From NCBI RefSeq assembly GCF_004303025.1, contig NZ_PJQW01000004.1, forward strand, positions 69,183 to 133,182: DNA of 64,000 nucleotides, written 5' to 3'. Of this stretch, positions 63,302 through 64,000 are shown one piece after another. Position 1 is the first letter of the stretch. Each line of letters starts with the position of its first letter. The notes under the pieces are model-generated. The model did no database searches. It was given only the letters and a program-made list of their open reading frames with translations, and was not told the DNA's origin. The position numbers were made by a program, and so were the translations under genes. The DNA comes from Flavobacterium sp. J27. GTDB taxonomy: Bacteria; Bacteroidota; Bacteroidia; Flavobacteriales; Flavobacteriaceae.

Positions 63302-64000
63302 TTAAAAATTAATAGAGTAGGTAAGGGTAACATTATTTTGTCTGGTTCTGATTCTTGCAGTATCATTCATACCTGAAGAAACAAAACTTTGATTGTAATT
63401 TCTATCACTATGTGAATAGGCTAAATCTAATTTGCTTTCTCCGAAATTAAAGCCAACACCTCCAGAATAACCTGTTAAGTCACCTAGTGCATAATCTACT
63501 TTATACGGACTTTCATCAAATCTGTAACCTGCTCTTAAGCTAAATTGCTTGATTCTATATTCGCCACCAATACGCAATTCTAATGCCGTTTTTAAATTAT
63601 CGGCCATAAAAGAATTAATGCCGATATAGGCAGGATCATTACTTGGCGAAAATTTAGTAATACTATAATCTTTAAAAGAAGCATCAATACTGATTAAACC
63701 TTGCTTGTTAAAAATATAGGACGCACTACCAGTAATTTTTTGTGCAGTTTGTAATTTGTAAGTTGGATAGACATTCAACACATTTGGGTCATAATAGTCT
63801 ACATACACGTCGGGTCCATCATTTGAAACGGCTCTTATTCTTTGCGATAACTCATCATTTAAACGATACCAAGTAGGAGATTCATAAGCAAAACCTAGTC
63901 TAAAATTATCAACTGGTTGGTAAATAGCCCCTAAATTGAAAGAGAAACCACCACCATAAGTGTATAAATCATTGCTAAATCTAATTTGCTCTACTCCAAT
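63302..64000 (-). CDS. OmpP1/FadL-family outer membrane transporter (5' end outside window)
   Basis: The frame stays open to the right edge of the window, so only the C-terminal ~232 residues are seen. Amphipathic beta-strands alternate throughout (NFRLGFAYESPTWYRL, ISIDASFKDYSITKF, LELRIGGEYRIKQFSLRAGY, SKLDLAYSHSDRNYN). The protein ends in NNVTLTYSINF with a terminal Phe, as outer membrane barrels do. The family imports hydrophobic compounds such as fatty acids. Confidence 0.85.
   Translation of the reverse strand: MGVEQIRFSNDLYTYGGGFSFNLGAIYQPVDNFRLGFAYESPTWYRLNDELSQRIRAVSNDGPDVYVDYYDPNVLNVYPTYKLQTAQKITGSASYIFNKQGLISIDASFKDYSITKFSPSNDPAYIGINSFMADNLKTALELRIGGEYRIKQFSLRAGYRFDESPYKVDYALGDLTGYSGGVGFNFGESKLDLAYSHSDRNYNQSFVSSGMNDTARIRTRQNNVTLTYSINF

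Overview
The window reads as chromosomal DNA of a member of the Flavobacteriaceae, probably Flavobacterium or a close relative. The evidence is strong A+T richness, type IX secretion (T9SS) sorting domains, a SusC/SusD polysaccharide locus, bacillithiol synthesis (BshC), a tmRNA whose tag reads GENNYALAA, and many promoters with the Bacteroidetes -7 motif TAnnTTTG. Host genes look intact. The outermost genes, a TPR-HTH regulator on the left and a FadL/OmpP1 porin on the right, run off the window.

Region 1 (about 1.8-15.6 kb) is an integrative mobilizable element of about 13.76 kb inserted in the 3' end of ssrA. Imperfect 69-bp direct repeats (1789-1857 and 15545-15613; 37 bp identical) flank it. 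In order it carries a tyrosine integrase, an excisionase-like HTH protein behind a palindromic operator, a VapE-type helicase and a primase separated by a cluster of TTACCTA iterons (candidate origin), a MobC-like protein, a relaxase, a VirD4/TraG coupling protein and a GIY-YIG-ParA fusion. No mating-pore genes are seen, so transfer would need a helper. Beside the right end lies a separately promoted two-gene cargo: a multi-pass membrane protein and a 1028-aa SIR2-domain protein. This is the best candidate for an undescribed defence system here. The intact ssrA follows.

Region 2 (16-33 kb) begins with a saccharopine/alanine-dehydrogenase-like enzyme. A polysaccharide utilization locus follows: a propeller-YYY-HTH regulator, SusC, SusD, a LamG lipoprotein, a GH144-type endo-beta-glucanase, an alpha/beta hydrolase, a GH3 beta-glucosidase, a GH43-like enzyme with a discoidin domain and an EEP-family hydrolase. 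GH144 together with GH3 suggests a beta-glucan, possibly beta-1,2-glucan.

Region 3 (33-44 kb) is mainly housekeeping: ndk, a DUF4494 protein, a rhodanese and bshC. It also holds an RNA/ribosome repair cluster: a basic unknown protein, rtcB, a nucleotidyltransferase-like protein and prfH. Several intergenic repeats are present, one of which forms the first codons of prfH. A 27-codon ORF with its own promoter and terminator lies upstream of the cluster.

Region 4 (44-64 kb) holds two convergent T9SS substrates (a small type A protein and a 1369-aa SBBP/CHU_C protein), a B12-binding-type radical SAM protein, a CHASE4 hybrid histidine kinase, an aldo/keto reductase, a LysM-NlpC/P60 peptidase, an AraC regulator with a membrane protein and a peroxiredoxin-like protein, several small proteins, a PCD/DCoH-type dehydratase, rimO and the partial porin.
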